DNA from: Buchnera aphidicola (Sitobion avenae)
GTDB lineage: Bacteria > Pseudomonadota > Gammaproteobacteria > Enterobacterales > Enterobacteriaceae
Length of the DNA: 64,000 nt
Assembly: GCF_005082585.1 (NCBI RefSeq)
Contig: NZ_CP034855.1
Span: forward strand, 62,001-126,000
Reading direction: 5' to 3'
This document shows, one piece after another, positions 63,208 to 64,000 of this stretch. Numbering within the stretch: the first letter of the stretch is position 1; each line of letters opens with the position of its first letter. The notes beneath the pieces were generated by a model. That model worked only from the letters and a program-made list of their open reading frames with translations. It did no database searches and was not told the DNA's origin. A program made the position numbers and the translations under genes.

Positions 63208-64000
63208 ATGCAAGATCCAAAAGACAAGATAGATTTATCACAATCTATTTTATCACTGATATTTGTTATTGCTATGGGTGTAATAAGTTTTTTAGTCATT
63301 CATCCATTTATATTAGGATTTTCTTGGGCTAGTATGATTGTTATTGCCACTTGGCCTCTTATGTTAAAAATACAAAAAATTTTAGGTGGAAAACGTTCTC
63401 TCGCCGTAATAATCATGATTGTAATTTTACTTCTTTTATTTATTATTCCAGTGTTTTTTTTAGTAAATAGCTTAATTGCAACAAGTATACCTCTTATTCA
63501 TTGGTTTAGTTCAAATACTCTAGAGTTTCCAGCATTAGCTTGGTTACAAGATATTCCTCTTATTGGTAAAAAGATATTTATTAGTTATCAAGAATTATTA
63601 GATAGTGATGGAGGTGAATTAATTCGTCAAGTAAGACCTTATATGGGACGAACAACTGAGTTTTTTATAATGCAAGCTAAAAATTGCGGATTATTTATTA
63701 TGCATTTAACATTAATGCTCTTTTTTAGTGCTTTATTATATTGGAACGGTGAAAAAATTAGTATTACTATTCGTCATTTTGCACTCCGACTTAGCAAAAA
63801 AAATGGTGATGCTATTATTTTACTAGCAACTCAATCGGTTAGAGCTGTAGCATTAGGAGTTGCGGTAACTGCTTTAATTCAAGCTTTATTATCTGGTATA
63901 GGATTATTAATTTCAGGTGTTCCGTATTGGGCATTATTAATGATAATAATGTTTTTTTCTTGTTTAATACAATTAGGACCATTACCTATTTTAATACCTT
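63208..64000 (+). CDS. ydiK: AI-2E-type permease YdiK, N-terminal part (runs off the right edge)
   Basis: This is the first 264 codons of a polytopic membrane protein of the PerM/AI-2 exporter-like family; its substrate is unknown. The translation aligns with E. coli YdiK: 'HPFILGFSWASMIVIATWP' near residue 31, 'GGKRSLAVIIMIVILLLLFI', then 'SALLYWNGEKISITIRHFA', 'QSVRAVALGVAVTALIQALL' and 'LIQLGPLPILIP' at the edge. About five membrane segments are visible. ydiK adjoins the suf operon in E. coli, and sufA is its neighbour here. Confidence 0.93.
   Translation, partial: MQDPKDKIDLSQSILSLIFVIAMGVISFLVIHPFILGFSWASMIVIATWPLMLKIQKILGGKRSLAVIIMIVILLLLFIIPVFFLVNSLIATSIPLIHWFSSNTLEFPALAWLQDIPLIGKKIFISYQELLDSDGGELIRQVRPYMGRTTEFFIMQAKNCGLFIMHLTLMLFFSALLYWNGEKISITIRHFALRLSKKNGDAIILLATQSVRAVALGVAVTALIQALLSGIGLLISGVPYWALLMIIMFFSCLIQLGPLPILIP

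Overview
The window is a segment of a very AT-rich, gene-dense gammaproteobacterial endosymbiont chromosome, almost certainly Buchnera aphidicola, the obligate symbiont of aphids. Nearly every protein aligns end to end with its E. coli orthologue from memory, and gene neighbourhoods are enteric (rpsU-dnaG, cysK/ptsH-ptsI-crr, tRNA/gltX, fliFGHIJK-MNOPQR, hisGDCBHAFI, talA-tktB, rnf-nth). Intergenic DNA is almost pure A/T, and there are no insertion sequences, phages or CRISPR arrays. These observations rest on reading the sequence; no database search was run.

Layout. 1-2651: start of dnaG, then rpsU, tsaD and ribB. 2937-10029: kinase-only hldE, cca, uppP, the PTS operon ptsH-ptsI-crr, and cysK. 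10276-14338: ligA, tRNA-Lys, tRNA-Val(UAC), gltX and tRNA-Ala. 14399-24884: a flagellar basal-body/type III export cluster with fliE divergent from fliF-G-H-I-J-K, then fliM-N-(O+P fusion)-Q-R. 25018-25423: rpmB-rpmG. 25759-33379: a shortened tamB, then ppa, pmbA, RNase P RNA, rsmI and fabB. 33604-39109: tal, tkt, dapE, a tiny bamC remnant and dapA. 39701-41620: aroC and smrB. 41992-49083: the complete eight-gene histidine operon. 49429-54896: gnd, dcd, metG, tilS and tRNA-Val(GAC). 55077-55700: riboflavin synthase. 55743-58230: a decayed rnf electron-transport operon. 58314-64000: nth, a frameshifted and motif-less priA, tyrS, sufA and the start of a ydiK permease.

Together the genes match a nutritional symbiont. 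Histidine biosynthesis, dapA/dapE (lysine), aroC (aromatics), cysK and ribB/ribE serve host provisioning. tal, tkt and gnd supply erythrose-4-phosphate, ribose-5-phosphate and NADPH. The flagellar genes describe an export machine whose motor no longer looks able to rotate: FliG has lost the charged residues that make torque and FliM has lost its CheY-binding peptide.

The most interesting signals are domain-level reductions in apparently living genes: PriA with all helicase motifs erased but its zinc site intact, BamC reduced to its BamD-binding tail, TamB without its C-terminal domain, HldE without its nucleotidyltransferase, and Cca without its HD metal site. I found no clearly new multi-gene system.
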